From: Serripes groenlandicus
Taxonomy: Eukaryota; Mollusca; Bivalvia; Cardiida; Cardiidae
DNA: 64,000 nucleotides
Assembly (NCBI GenBank): GCA_031761405.1
Contig: JASEVX010000003.1
Location: 62,728,423-62,792,422 of the forward strand
Reading direction: 5' to 3'
The first letter of the stretch is position 1, and every line of letters begins with the position of its first letter. The notes under the pieces are model-generated. The model saw nothing but the letters and a program-made list of their open reading frames with translations, made no database searches and was not told the origin of the DNA. Positions 32,831 through 44,700 of this stretch are shown piece by piece. Position numbers and translations under genes: made by a program.

Positions 32831-33159
32831 AATCTTCTTCTTTTTTTTAAAGTTATAGTTTACATACCAACTTACAATTTAAACACGTATTTACATAGAC
32901 TAGGAATCAATTAAAGTGTTATTTATTATACAGTTGTGAAAGAAAATAACATGACACAAATATGAATAAGTGAATCTCCTTTTCCCTGGATGTTTTGTAA
33001 TTTGTCTAAAATATACTTTTAATTTTTTTGTCTAGCTATAATTTGTATTGCGTTATTACAAAATCAATCTGAAGGGACAAACAATATAATTATAGAAATC
33101 ATAAATATTTCTTATTAACTGGTCGAATTTCTGTTAAGCAGAAAATTACGCATTCGGTT

Positions 33160-33972
33160 ATGGCGCTGTCACACTATTGCGTGTCGTACTAGTGTATGCC
33201 AGCGTATGAAAAGTATCACGCATACGCTGGTATACGCTGACATACGCTAGTGGTACGTTATTTTAGGCATAGGTTTCATACGTTTCAAGCACGATCGCAT
33301 ACGCTGGCATACGACGAGGCAGATTTTTGTTGGTAAGCATGCCTAAAACATGTGTGGATATTCGGACGTATAGTTTATACGCAAAGCAGACGCAAGGCAT
33401 ACGCTGAAAACGCTCGAGTTACGCTAGAGGTACGTAACTCATATGTCGAGAACGCTGGTCATACGCTTACATACGCTGGCATGAAGGTGTACCATACAGC
33501 TAGCGTATTGATGGCGCATAAGTAACGTACTTCTAACGTATGTCTGACGTATCTGCAACGTATAAAGACATCTTGGCATATGCCTGACGATTGAGTAACG
33601 TATACATAACGTACAACTAGCGTATGATTGGCGTATACAAAGCGTATTGCCAGCGTTTTGATAAAGTGTATACAGATAATCCTATTTCTAGATCTTCTAC
33701 AGTTCTTCGTGGACTTATATGGGCACTTTGTCACGTGATAGCGTTAGGCTGGACATGCGCAGTTCATACGCTACTCATTCGCTAGCCATACGCAGACTAC
33801 GCTGGTAATACGCTGGACATACGCTGGTGATACGCTACTCATGCGCTACTAATAGGTTCAATACGGTAAGTATGCAAACAATTCTGTATTTTCAAGGCTT
33901 TTTGTGCATATGAAAATTAATTTATGAGTTTTCATACGCAACTTATAAGTTTCTACCATACGTGACAGGACC
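33160..33972. repeat. ATACGCTGG array bracketed by short inverted repeats
   Basis: Begins GGCGCTGTCAC (33162) and ends GTGACAGGACC (33972), an 11-bp inverted pair with two mismatches. Between them the motif CATACGCTGG and variants (GTACG, TACGCTAC) recur dozens of times every 10-15 bp. It points forward in 33200-33490, is reversed as AACGTATGTCTGACGTATCT in 33520-33660, and is forward again in 33755-33860. The central open frame (33459-33734) is only the repeat. It is probably a foldback-type mobile element. Confidence 0.8.
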
Positions 33973-33975
33973 ATT

Positions 33976-34021
33976 AGACTGGTCCATAGGCTTTCACTCT
34001 ACCAACTGAGCCATTCCGACT
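33976..34021 (-). mobile_element. tRNA-like 5' half
   Basis: The reverse strand reads AAGTCGGAATGGCTCAGTTG and GTAGAGTGAAAGCC, which resembles a tRNA D-arm with an A box. The 3' half is absent, abutting the end of the foldback element. Confidence 0.4.
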
Positions 34022-34690
34022 TCGTTGATGCATAGAATATTATTCATTTTTATTATAATAATTTAATAGTGTAGCATAAAAAATCTTTCATAAAGACATT
34101 TATCTTTATTCCCCATGCGTTTACATGAAACATATTTAAAGAGACATTTTATGTACCATTCAATATCTATATTTTGAAAGTAAGATGTATTTTTTTACTA
34201 TATCTATAAATACTTTAAACGGTTTGGTATGCTCGGACATTAAAATTCTTCATATTTTTGCAAGCGGCCTTATATCTTAGGAGATTTACGCTAGACCTAT
34301 CTAGTACTTAAATGTGTATAATAAAGTGCGTTGTGTACATCTGTCCTAAGAATTATAAATTTGATGAGGTTTCGTGTTCAAAGTAATTTTTGTTTTAAAC
34401 AGCCCGCCATTTTTTTTCTTGAAGATCGCCTAGGGCAATCGTCGTGTTTTCAATGTTTTCTTCGAAATAAATCATATTCATTTGTTATGTTGGTTAATAA
34501 AAGATACATAAGTGATCTTACCTCCAATTCAGAATCCATTACGAATAAAATCAAGTATTTGCATCTATTAAACACTAACTTTGGAAATTAAATTAAAGAT
34601 AATACTGTTTACGGTAAACCGACGTTGACGAAAGATGTGACGTCATTAAATTGGAAATTCCAAACGTCATTATGTCAATAATACAGGTTT
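34022..34690. other. Gene-free stretch
   Basis: No gene recognised. The 86-aa forward frame at 34331-34591 has no motif. GATGTGACGTCATTAAA near 34635 is CRE-like. Confidence 0.45.
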
Positions 34691-34699
34691 TGTCATGGA

Positions 34700-35115
34700 C
34701 TGGCTCATATATATTTTATGCTCATCTCTATTTTGGATAATAGAACAGTCCAGGATATATACCTGAAATGTAATTATCTTCGCATGAATAAGTATCAACC
34801 CGTCACTACTCATTGATTCACGAAATTGTTATATGTTGCGTTACTGATTCACAATTCTCACGAATTCTTATCAACATATCGATATTGTTTAAAATATATC
34901 GTTATCTCGTAAAAATGCAAGTATGCTTTTGTTGTATTTTTAATGTATTTTTTTTACTATATCAAAATCAATATCGTAGCTACTTTGAATCTTTAAAGAG
35001 AAGCAAATAAATACAATCTACCATTATTTACTAGGGAGATTTTAAAAGATTGAAATTGATGATTATAATGAAAACATGTCGTGTGTTCATCTTATTACCC
35101 TGAATGCGTATCTAG
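34700..35115. repeat. Duplicated block R6, copy 2
   Basis: Collinear single-unit version of 31310-31880 (see there). It ends in a stretch with CTTATTACCCTGAATGCGTA matching TTTATTACCCTAGATGTGTA of copy 1. Confidence 0.88.
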
Positions 35116-35149
35116 CTAATACAATTTACAGAGCATCAACTTATATTTT

Positions 35150-35650
35150 AAAAGTAATTGACTAGATGATGAAAATCTTTATGTCATGTGTTTTGCATGG
35201 TCTTTGAATTCGTATTACTGTCGTCTATTAATACGAACAGAAAATAATAGAGTAACAATTTTCAGAAAATTTATAATAAATTTATAATGACCTATATTTA
35301 ATAAAAGGGCCAAATGTGTAACTGATAATATCAGGAGAACATTTGTTTATTTCAGCTCTTTTCTGATGCGACCTGGCGAATATCGTTTGCAACCATTCGA
35401 TATGGCTGCAACAAATTATGTAGGAGGTGACATTTCTGCTCAACCCTTTACATAATACAGTCGGTTTATTAAGCCTCTACGTAGGAAACGTTTGCGACCA
35501 AAGGAACAATTGTTCATTAGGAGCAATGTATCCTTTTGCCACAATGCCCGATCAATAATTATACTTTCATTTATAGATATGTTATCTCATTGCCATGTTA
35601 TTTTCAAAGTCGTATGTAGCAGATTTATTGGATTTGGGTAAGGGTTTATC
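35150..35650. repeat. Dispersed block R4, copy 2, carrying a MITE
   Basis: Matches 9520-9960 in order (GTAATTGACTAGA, GAATTCGTATTACTGTCGTC, GATGCGACCTGGCGA, GACATTTCTGCTCAACCCTT). The MITE at 35445-35650 is more complete here and ends GGATTTGGGTAAGGGTTTA. Confidence 0.7.
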
Positions 35651-35984
35651 ATCTTGATGTCGATAATAAACAATTAGATAAAGATGGTCCTAAATCTAAC
35701 ACAGTGTAATAGGTTAGGCAACTTAGGAGAAGATGACATTTGAATTTCAATTGTCCACTTTTCTGATGCCACCAGATTGTTATGTCTTTCGACCAATCAA
35801 TATAGCTTCTACCATGACTGCCATGAGTTTCAACATATTAAGATCGCTTGAATATTTGAGCGGATTATGAGTAGATGTAAATTGAAGCTTAAAGTTCATT
35901 TTACCTCATATCTGATGCTGAATAATTGCTTAGTCTTTCAGACAATCGAAATGGCTTCTACCAATTTGAACCGCATTGGTGATG

Positions 35985-36990
35985 TTATGGTAGAGCGTCC
36001 GTTTCGGGTGCAGGAATAAGAGAGTTAGATCCCCGGCCGATCATACTAAAGACTTTAAAAATAGTTGTAATGGCTGCCCTCCTTGTCGATTAGGGTTGTG
36101 GGGTAAGCAAATATTGACTTGACTAACTAGTGTCAGGATAAATAGACCAGTAGTACATGTAATGTGATAACATGTGATATAGATGAAACCACAGTGGCCC
36201 TGGATCGTTCACCACATAGTCAATGATAACAACTCTTTCGAACTTGGCCTAGATATCATCACAAGACAATCCTTCTGACAAATTGTCAACAGACTCAAGA
36301 TAAAAATACTACTTCTAGACTGTTAACAATATTTGCCTTCAATTTGGCCTAGTGACCTAGTTTTTTATCAGACATGACCCATATTCAAATCTTACTATCT
36401 TTATAACACCAATTCAAGTTGAAAATGGGGAAGTGTTAATAAGAAATTCCTTCAATTTGACATTGTGACTAAGATTTCTTCCCGAAATGACCCATATTCG
36501 AACTTGTCCTAGATAACATCAATACATATACTCTAACAAAGTTTCAAACGTCTCTAAAGTGTTAACAAGATAGTTTTCAAATTTGGCCTAGTGACCTAAC
36601 TTTTTACCGGTTATAACCTATATTCAAACTTAGTCTAGATATCATCAATACATACAAAGTTTCATTATGCTTGTTTCATTACATTTAAGTCAGAAGTGCG
36701 GCATCCAGAATGTTAACAATATTTTCCTTCAATGTAATCTAGTCAACTATTTTAGACCTGACCAATATTTGAACTTGGCATAGAAATCAGCAAGGTAAAA
36801 CTATAAAATAAGTTTTATGAAAATTGGATGATAATAGTGGCCTCTAGAGTGTTAAAAAGCAAATTATTGACAACGGAAGACAAACGGTGGTCAAGAGGCG
36901 ATCACAACAATTCACCATGAGCACTTGGTGCTCAGGTGAACTAAACATGTTGAAAGCAGCATAACACACCAAACAATCAATAATTAATCT
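35985..36990 (+). mobile_element. SINE (family S1) split by a Helentron-like element
   Basis: The head (TTATGGTAGAGCGTCCGTTT) and body (GTCAGGATAAATAGACCAGT) run to ATATAGATGAAA at 36186. The tail resumes CATGTTGAAAGCAGCATAAC at 36946. The split falls inside the conserved ATATAACTGAAAAATTGTTG stretch seen in intact copies. No target duplication is obvious. Confidence 0.82.
36187..36945 (-). mobile_element. Helentron-like element C, with a degenerate 113-145-bp tandem array
   Basis: On the reverse strand the 5' end is TTTAGTTCACCTGAGCACCA with a terminal hairpin (TTCACC-TGAGCAC/GTGCTCA-GGTGAA), then GTTGTGATCGCC. The 3' end is GGTGAACGATCCAGGGCC. The interior holds 4-5 diverged units (forward strand: TTTGGCCTAGTGACCTA then CATGACCCATATTC) spaced 113, 126 and 145 bp. 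Termini match element B at 47583-49520, but the internal array is a different repeat. It lacks Rep/helicase coding, so it is non-autonomous. Class assignment is inference from end structure and the TT-type junction. Confidence 0.72.
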
Positions 36991-36995
36991 ACTAG

Positions 36996-37175
36996 TTGTG
37001 TAAAGGCGCACTAAGGGATCATTTCTACCTCTTTATTTTGAAAGCAGACAAGCACTTCCATTAGAATGAAATTTTGTCATTTTGCCCTTTTCCTAAACCC
37101 ACATGTTGTTTAACCAATCAATATGGCTCGGACAGTTTTTGATAGGGTCACCCAAAGAACGTTTCTTCATAATTA
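36996..37175. other. Short flank
   Basis: Contains TTTTTGATAGGGTCACCCAA (37135), which reappears in the same orientation as TTTTTGATGAGGGTCACCAA at 40368 beyond the long-TIR element. Confidence 0.45.
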
Positions 37176-37189
37176 TGTTGGAATTTGGC

Positions 37190-40100
37190 AAGCGGAGGAT
37201 CGAGTACGAAAAGTCGGAATTATAAAACTTTTGGAGTACGTTTCAGTTGAGTTCGTTTTGATTTGGAAAACGTTTCGCTGAGAATGGTTCTCCTTGCTCA
37301 AGTGACTAAATTGACTTAAAATGGTAGCTATTTTCTCTCGGTATAAATGAAAAATCTCTAAAAAATGCAGGGAAAACTAAAGGGGCGTAATAATTGATGA
37401 AAAATACGATTGACTATAAAATGTTACAACATCAACACTTTTCTCCGACCAAATTGTTGTTATTTGTTCGTGATAAGTTGTGCGGTGGAGCGAAAGTGAA
37501 TTGACAAATAATGACATCTAGAGAAAAAACCACTGGAATTGGTTGTAAAACAATGTATCTTAAAACTACACAAGTACGTCGAAAAGTGTTTCGATGGACC
37601 TATCATTTAGGGAAACGGCTTTCCAAACGACGATAGGCGATGTTTGACACATTTCAACTCTTTTCAATATGTACTTGATATTATCTTTTGCTTTGCTTAT
37701 ATCTATGTCACTGTTTTCAAAGTCCTCTGCTGCAGAGTTGTACTAGGTAGGAAGGGGGTCAATAGAGTGGAAAACAATGTAGCAAACAGAGAAAATTGCT
37801 AATAGTATTTTTCAAAAGTGATCAACATTTGCAAAAGGGTTAACCATTAGACTTTCATTTTCTGTCCAAGGTTGTTAATTATTTCTCATTGAACTGTACA
37901 GTAAAAAGACTCTTAATCAGAACTCCATTTTCACAGTATGTCTGCTAAAAGAGCTAACATTTCCATATTTAAGATACCAAACATCATACCCACCTTAACA
38001 GATTTATTCTGTAAGCTCAGCAATTAAGCTAAGTAACAACAAGTCAATGCCAATGTCCAATGCTGAAAATAGAATAAATATATACCATTTAATTCTTTCA
38101 CCCACGAAATCATTTCAGTGCTATAACTTTGTGTGTGTTCATAAACTAGTTCAGGGGATTGAAAGAGGCATGAAATTTGCATTGTTCATTCTTGGAAGTT
38201 TTACAACTTGAGCAGACACAAATCAAGTTATTTTTCAACTTGTCTGTAACAAAAAGGATTCATCCAGATTAGAACTGTTTTGGTCAGGTCAAGCCTATTT
38301 TATTGAGGGGCAAACTATTTTCTGTTCAGTGATCTTTCAAAAAGTTAAGTTGTTCTAGCCCCTTATATTTAAAGAACTTGTATTCTCATATTAGTGCTGA
38401 GGATAACAATATATATATCCTGTTATAGAATCTTTAACGTCAGAGACAAATCCTTCAATAAAATATGATCAGTCATGTTTATTTGATCAAACCTCTTAAT
38501 ACACATCAATCTTTATAGATCTAGAAGATAAATACTGTTGGAAAGGGGGTTACATATGACAAAGTGGGTTTCTACTAGTACAAGTATTACATCAAAAGAT
38601 AGTTGATACGCATGTGCGAATTTCCAAAAAGATAATGTTGCAACCTATCAACAAAGCATCCGTCTTAATAATAATAACAATCCTTTGATTATCATGAAGT
38701 ATTTACTACTGGTTTAGCGCATCAATAACTAGAGAGTTATTACAAACCAAAATTCACAATGATACGCGTGTCTGAACAATCCAAGTGCAAGAAAACCCGA
38801 AAAATTGCCGAAAACAAAAACAAATCGGTTTTCAAACAAAATTCGATGTCAATAAATATTGAAGATCAAGGGCGTTTAAAGGAACTAACTCTATGATGAC
38901 AGTGCGATACAGGGTTGGGGGCATTTTCGAAACTTTGTGAGATAATTATTTTAATTTACACTGATCATTATCGAAATTCGATTCTTAAAAAATGGAAGAA
39001 TTTGAATTTTGGATAGGGTGTTTGAGGATATAATTCACAGCAGTCGAACAATAATAAAATACGTTTTCTTTAAAGGCATACGCGGGATGTCACTGCGCAT
39101 CACAGCTGCGCATCACAGCTGCGCAACTTTGATTTATCAGAGTTGTCCCCCGATTCAGTCACAGTTACTTCCCCTGCACTTCCGGTTTAACGCATGGTAT
39201 CATTTGTTTGTTCTTATATCAAGCATCAAAGTAAAAATACGTTAGAACTTTTTGCGAAAATGCCATCCAAATGGCGTGGTCGCTTCATAAAAGCCGGGAA
39301 GAAGAGACGGGATCATCAGATGCCAAATCGATATGATGTAATCAAACCGGTCAATAATTATGCAAGTTTTAATTATTTGTTAGACTTTCACATATATATT
39401 TCTGTATATTGTCAGTACATATCTAGTGTACCTGTATATTTGAATGGGAGTTTACCTACAATGATATACTGTTATGTATTGATTGTGTATGAATGCACTA
39501 TATTTTGCTGAAAATGCCGATGTTTGAATAATGTGGGTAGGGTTGTACAATAACGTATATTTCTTTTTAAACCCATGGAAACCTATCCTTTTTAGGCTTT
39601 TTTTACCTCAGTAAGATATGGAGAAATGTTTATAATTCATTTAGTTTGAATTAGAAACGGTCAAAAATAAATATTACCCTAACAGTTTAAACAATTGCTC
39701 CAAAAGGCGCCCCAAATATTGTGGCCGGTCTGACATTTTGGCCTCATAAATTTATATTTATATAGTATTCTGTACACTTATTGATGCCTTTCCAGCTGCA
39801 CATACATAGAGCACCAAATTGAACAGGAATTAGCTCCAGAAAAGACTTGAAAGTATGCATACAAGCCAATTTGTTATTATTCAGACTTCCAATAAAATGA
39901 TTGAAAATTTTACTTAAGTTGACTAAATCGTCGTTTTTCTTTATATATTTTTTTCATATTAGTTTTTGCATTTGGAAGAGGAATACATAGTCAAAGTACA
40001 ATAGCTTATCAACGGTGTATCTATTTAGTAGTATATGCCTTTAATAAATCGATCATTTGTGAGCGAAGTTTTAATTTACTGTACCTGCTTGTTGTTGTCT

Positions 40101-40330
40101 TACCAAAACAATCATAACCAAAGCGAAATTGCCGATCTTAACTGCAAAAAAAATATTTTTTACTTCCGCATCTTGCGCCGCTTAATTCATCTATAAATCG
40201 TTCTCTAGACTTGCCCAAACGTACTACAAAACGAACTCAGTGGAGAACGTACTCAACGTGCTTTATAGTTCGCGCCTGACAAAGAATTGAAACGTTTCGA
40301 GTTTTATAATTCCGGACCTTGATCCCTGGC
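37190..40330. mobile_element. Large non-autonomous long-TIR element (about 3.1 kb), class uncertain
   Basis: The left arm (CGGAATTATAAAACT at 37214, GTACGTTTCAGTTGAGTTCG at 37236) is answered at the right by GAACTCAGTGGAGAACGTAC (40230) and AGTTTTATAATTCCGG (40299), inverted but with spacing changes. Long imperfect TIRs without a DDE frame suggest a Mutator-like or foldback element. The interior is mostly featureless. It contains a TTAA-type MITE remnant at 37650-37860, a 13-bp triplication (GCGCATCACAGCT, 39097-39125) and a possible first exon at 39261. Confidence 0.5.
39261..39350 (+). pseudogene. Possible first-exon relic, basic N-terminus
   Basis: An ATG at 39261 opens MPSKWRGRFIKAGKKRRDHQ and MPNRYDVIKP before GTCAATA. 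The next codons degenerate into an AT-rich frame with no motif. A short basic GRF-K-type leader like this starts many multicopy transposase-like proteins in bivalves, by recollection. It lies inside the long-TIR element, so it may be all that is left of that element's gene. The donor GT is weak. Confidence 0.3.
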
Positions 40331-40410
40331 AACCAAAGTTCTATATAGAATTTAAGTAATTGAACAATTTTTGATGAGGGTCACCAAGAGAATATTCATG
40401 TGACGTTGTA

Positions 40411-40640
40411 TTAACCCTTTCTTTCATATAGACGCTTTCTGACGCCTCTGCATCAGACAGCTTTTTGAAAACGTGTCGACAAAAGAAGAAATTGCTCAAA
40501 ACGAGAAATTTCTCCTTTAGTCACCATGTTATCAACTCTATTCAATTATTGTACTCTCATTTAAAGGGAGTTTCCAATTGTTTTCGGGTATGTTTTCAAA
40601 AGCGTCTGCTGCATATTTGATGTATGTGGGAAAGGGTTAA
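40411..40640. mobile_element. TTAA-type MITE, complete
   Basis: TTAA at both ends (40411-40414, 40637-40640), TIR CCCTTTCTTTCATATAGACG against GTATGTGGGAAAGGG, CTGACGCCTCTGCATCAGAC, an internal hairpin around GCTCAAAACGAGAAATTTCT, and AAAGCGTCTGCTGCATATTT on the right. Confidence 0.85.
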
Positions 40641-40917
40641 AATTGCACCACCGGCTTCAGAGAAGAATATTTGATGTACGCCGGATCACAATAGATAACA
40701 TTGAGCCTTCGACTTGAAGTTGATCTAGACAAATGTAAAAAATGTAACATTAAAGTCCAAATCTTAACTTTAATTGTTATAGATATTGTATGTAATCTTA
40801 CATTCTCACACACAAGGAATTTGATTCAGATTACTTTGAAATTGTCAAAGTCTGGAGGAAAGCTGGATAAATCTTAATGTAAGAACGTACAGAAAGAAGT
40901 AGTCTGTAAGTGGTAAA

Positions 40918-41108
40918 GGGATAACTCTTTTCTACTTATTGATGCTTTCTGAAGCCTCTGCAGCAGACAAGTTTTGTGTGACAAAAGGAAATATTGCTCA
41001 TAATTAGTAATTTCCCCTTTTGTCAATATGTTTAACACTTTTGAATATAGAAATTCAAATGTTTTCAAAGTGATCTGCTGCATATTTGTTGCACTCGGAA
41101 AGGGTTAA
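40918..41108. mobile_element. TTAA-type MITE, left end decayed
   Basis: CTGAAGCCTCTGCAGCAGAC, GTGACAAAAGGAAATATTGC, an internal hairpin, AAAGTGATCTGCTGCATATT and CGGAAAGGGTTAA. The left TTAA has become ATAA. Poorer relics follow at 41280-41400 and 41645-41815. Confidence 0.8.
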
Positions 41109-41819
41109 GAAAACTGAAATTACTCTTAAATGTATGTACCTGTATCATTTAAAACTAAAACAATCTTTCGTTTTCTTATTGTCAGTTAGAACTACTTTTT
41201 TGTTTTCAATTCTTTATTTGATATGGTCCGATGACTTTTGAAACATCTGAAGCTTTGATGTGTAAAACATGCTGAGAAAAAATAGAAATTGCTTTTATTG
41301 AACAATTTATTCTTTTCTGTTAGTGCATTTTACTTTATCTCATAATGCAATTGTCTACTGTCTATATTATTCATATATTTCCCACATTCAAAAATTCTGC
41401 AGCAACCCTTTGAAAACATCTCGGGGAAAAATACTGAAAAAAATCAATTAATTATAGTATAATTATTGAATAGAGCTGAAAACAGTGCGGTAAAAGGAGA
41501 AACTGAACATTTTGAGAATTTTTTTCCATTTTCACTTATGTTTTCAAAAGCTTTCTTTTCACAAATGACATTATACTATCATTTGTCATGATATTAAACG
41601 TTAGTGCCCAAAAACTCTATGTAGTTATAAGCAAGTATTAGTGTAACCCTGTCCCACATGCAGATGACATATGACTTTAAATAATATGACATAATTGTTT
41701 CAAAATTCGAAAATCCTGACAAGTAACATCTCTTTTTGTGAAAATTGATAGATGTTGTACAGGTTTTTGCAGAGTTGTTTTCAAATAAGTCTGCTGTTGT
41801 CTGATTTATGTGAGAAAAC

Positions 41820-42695
41820 GCTATATTATACTACATTTTTGGTTACTAAGTGAGGCGCAATGTAGCCTTTGTAGGTCAGGTTTGGCTTTAGAATCTCATT
41901 CCATGATGGGAATTAAGGCGTCTTCATCTTTTTCTGTATTTACCTTTACAGTGACATTCCGGTTAACTGTCCGTCATACAAGATATATCCTTGAAGTAGT
42001 TCTCTCTTGTACAGTATACGCATATTAAGAACAGGAAATGGGTTTTCCTTGCTTGGTCGACCAGAATTAAAGTGGACTGAATGTACCTGTAATATAAATA
42101 AAAAAACATAGCTAGAAACAAATGTTTGTCATTTTGGCACAAGTATAACCAGTTTCATGTGTGATTATTACAATTATCGGAAAAATATTAACATCCAACC
42201 ATTGACATACCACACTCATGCGATCACATGTGAAATTGGGAACAATTCACAAGCCCCTTGATGAATTTGAATACATAACAAATCTGAAATGGACATGTGG
42301 AATGAGACAAGGTATTGATTTTCCCATAATATCTTCAAGTGTTGAAAATTGGTTTCAAATGTAAATAAATCGAATACTATAAGACAATTTGAAAAAAGGC
42401 AGAGGATCCTACCACCCATGATTTTAGGTGTGCATGTTATCTCAGACCAAGTATGTACCACTAATGCCATTGGTCATTCACAAACTTGAAATTGAATGTC
42501 TTATCTCAAACCACGTTCTTTTACCGAAAATAGTTATAGCTGTTTATGTATTCAAAGACATAAACACAATGTGTGTAGTTAAAATGGTTTTAAACAGCCA
42601 ACGGGAACAGTATTGTGATATAATAATACCTTCACTTGTTTAACTATTTTGTTACAACTACAAGGCTTCTGTGTTGTACCACAAACATGGTAGGA
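41820..42695. other. Gene-free stretch
   Basis: Several short frames (41810-42028, 42216-42470, 42428-42643) without recognisable motifs; nothing else seen. Confidence 0.45.
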
Positions 42696-42699
42696 GACA

Positions 42700-42860
42700 C
42701 AAGAATCCACCGGGAACTAGTGGTTAGCGTCGATGATTTTGAACCGGGCATCTCGGGTTCCATCCGTAGTTGCGGCACTGTGGTCATGGTGGAGTGCTCT
42801 TTCACAACTTTTGCAAGGTACATTTCCTAGCCTAGAACTGGATTTTTTACCCATTTAACC
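42700..42860 (+). mobile_element. SINE, family S2 (3' truncated)
   Basis: AGTGGTTAGCGTCGATGATT, CGGGCATCTCGGGTTCCATC, GCGGCACTGTGGTCATGGTG and GCAAGGTACATTTCCTAGCC follow the copy at 3533-3755; the usual GGCGTTAAA tail is missing. Confidence 0.75.
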
Positions 42861-43280
42861 CCTGAACAGTATGTCTCTTATGATCCCATATACGTAACAC
42901 CTATATTTAAAACTCCCTGTTTCATATCATAGAGACACAAAGTCTCTAGAGACATTTTTTGATAAAACGTTATTTTTATATAGAGTCTAGACATTCGAAA
43001 TGATAGTTTAAAGTTTCATTGAGAAATACAGTGGACAACATGCCCATGAGTATACAGTATTAAATGATATACATTTTAACATAGGTAATACAAAAAATTA
43101 CAAATATTAGCGTACCCATATATTTTAAACACTATATCCAGCGTTTGAACACACTTTAATTTTACACAAAACTTATACTTGCCATCAACTGAAAATATAA
43201 GTATTGTACATAATACAGTATAAACCTTGAATACATTTGAAATTTGTAGTGGTAAAGCGTTTAGGGGGTAAATATGCCTT

Positions 43281-43955
43281 TTATTCAAAATACAAAGTTT
43301 TTCGCAATTCAAATTTTTTAAAAACAAACATTGACACATTCTTAATTAATTTTGGACTCTCAGATGTCATGAGATCAATCAATTTCAAAATACTTGGTCT
43401 CTTCCAGTAATACTTTTTTTTTAATTTCTTTCTTAATTCTTGATATAGTGGACATTCTAATATGAAATTACTCATCTTCGATTGTGTTCAATCAAAGTTT
43501 ACATTTTCTATCATGTATTAGCAATTTTGGACTACTCCATCTACCTTTCATTTCAATTTCCAATCTATGTGCCGAAAGTCTTAATCTAGTTAAAGCAATT
43601 CTAAACTTATCGATGTTAATGTAATTAAGATATGGTTGTAATCGAAAGTTTGAGTATACCACATAACTATTTGCTCTTGTCGATTCATTAACGTTTGAAT
43701 ACCAATTCTGAATAAAAACGTCATTTAGTCTTTGTCTAAAACAATTAAGAAATATGCTACTATCACCAAATCCTTGATTTATCCATGCTTCATTAACACC
43801 TAATTCTTGTAAAATACTTTGTATGTTTTTTGCACATGATTTATGATTATGATTTAGTTCTAAGTCTATATACATTACTTCATACATTTTCCGAATATAT
43901 TTTGTTGAATCCGACTGAATTATTTTAAGCCAATATTTGATAACATTAATCAATC
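43281..43955 (-). pseudogene. LINE ORF2 C-terminal region
   Basis: The reverse frame reads INVIKYWLKIIQSDSTKYIR near the start, RIALTRLRLSAHRLEIE in the middle and, after a frame change near 43480, FILECPLYQELRKKLKKKYY. This distal part follows the RT thumb in many molluscan LINEs and ends in a Cys/His-containing motif (HFxLxCPxY type). Here two frames are needed to cover it. It continues from the deletion junction at about 44075 via SGVRYQTQNNFIYGELGRTS (43965-44035). Confidence 0.8.
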
Positions 43956-44074
43956 TTTTAGTTCTGAGACTAGTTCTTCCGAGTTCACCATATATAAAAT
44001 TGTTTTGAGTTTGATATCGTACACCTGATAAATTCTTGCAAAAGCTTGAATGTATCCTTTCAAGTTTTAAACTA

Positions 44075-44700
44075 TCATTTCCCTAGCTTGGTGAGTTTAT
44101 ACAAAACATTATCCCTTACTAAATAATCAAAGGCTTTTGTAAAATCTACAAATACTGCAAATACCTTTTGTTTAGTGTTCAATAAATGATTAATTACACC
44201 ATGAAGTACAAATATATTATCTACAATGCCCATGTTTTTTCTAAAGCCTGCCTGGGCATCAATATAACCAATGTATTCTTCTGCCCATTTGTTTAATCTA
44301 TCAGTCAACATTTTTGTAAATAATTTACCAAACGTACTCAATACAGTTATTGCCCTATAGTTATTTACATCGTCAATATCTCCTTTTTTAATGTAAGGCT
44401 ATACAATAAAACCTTCAGTCCAATCAGTTGGAAAATATCTTAAATCATATATCTTATTAAACAGACAACCAATCACATTTATAAAATGTTCACAACAAAA
44501 ACCATATTTGAAAAATTCATTTATAAGATAATCAGATCCTGCTAACTTGGCATTATTTGAGTTTGTACATGCTTTTATAACTTCTTCTTTGCTAAAAGGA
44601 TTATCTAACTCTGAAAACATAACGTCCAATTCTCCATTTAAATACCTATCATTGTACAACAAAATGTCTTCGTCACGTTGATAGAATATTGATTCTGCGT
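44075..44700 (-). pseudogene. LINE reverse transcriptase, N-terminal part; catalytic core deleted
   Basis: The reverse frames read ELDNPFSKEEVIKACTNSNN (RT entry, 44560-44620), NYRAITVLSTFGKLFTKML (44310-44370), AQAGFRKNMGIVDNIFVLHG (44195-44255) and FAVFVDFTKAFD with the first catalytic Asp (44125-44165). A frame change lies near 44398. After KLTKLGK the sequence jumps directly to thumb/C-terminal sequence; the GxRQG and FADD segments are absent. The LINE at 1-990 supplies exactly those segments in a separate copy. Confidence 0.85.

Noticed and set aside
33459..33734. 91-codon reverse frame in the ATACGCTGG array
   Set aside because: Repetitive peptide generated by the short DNA repeat.
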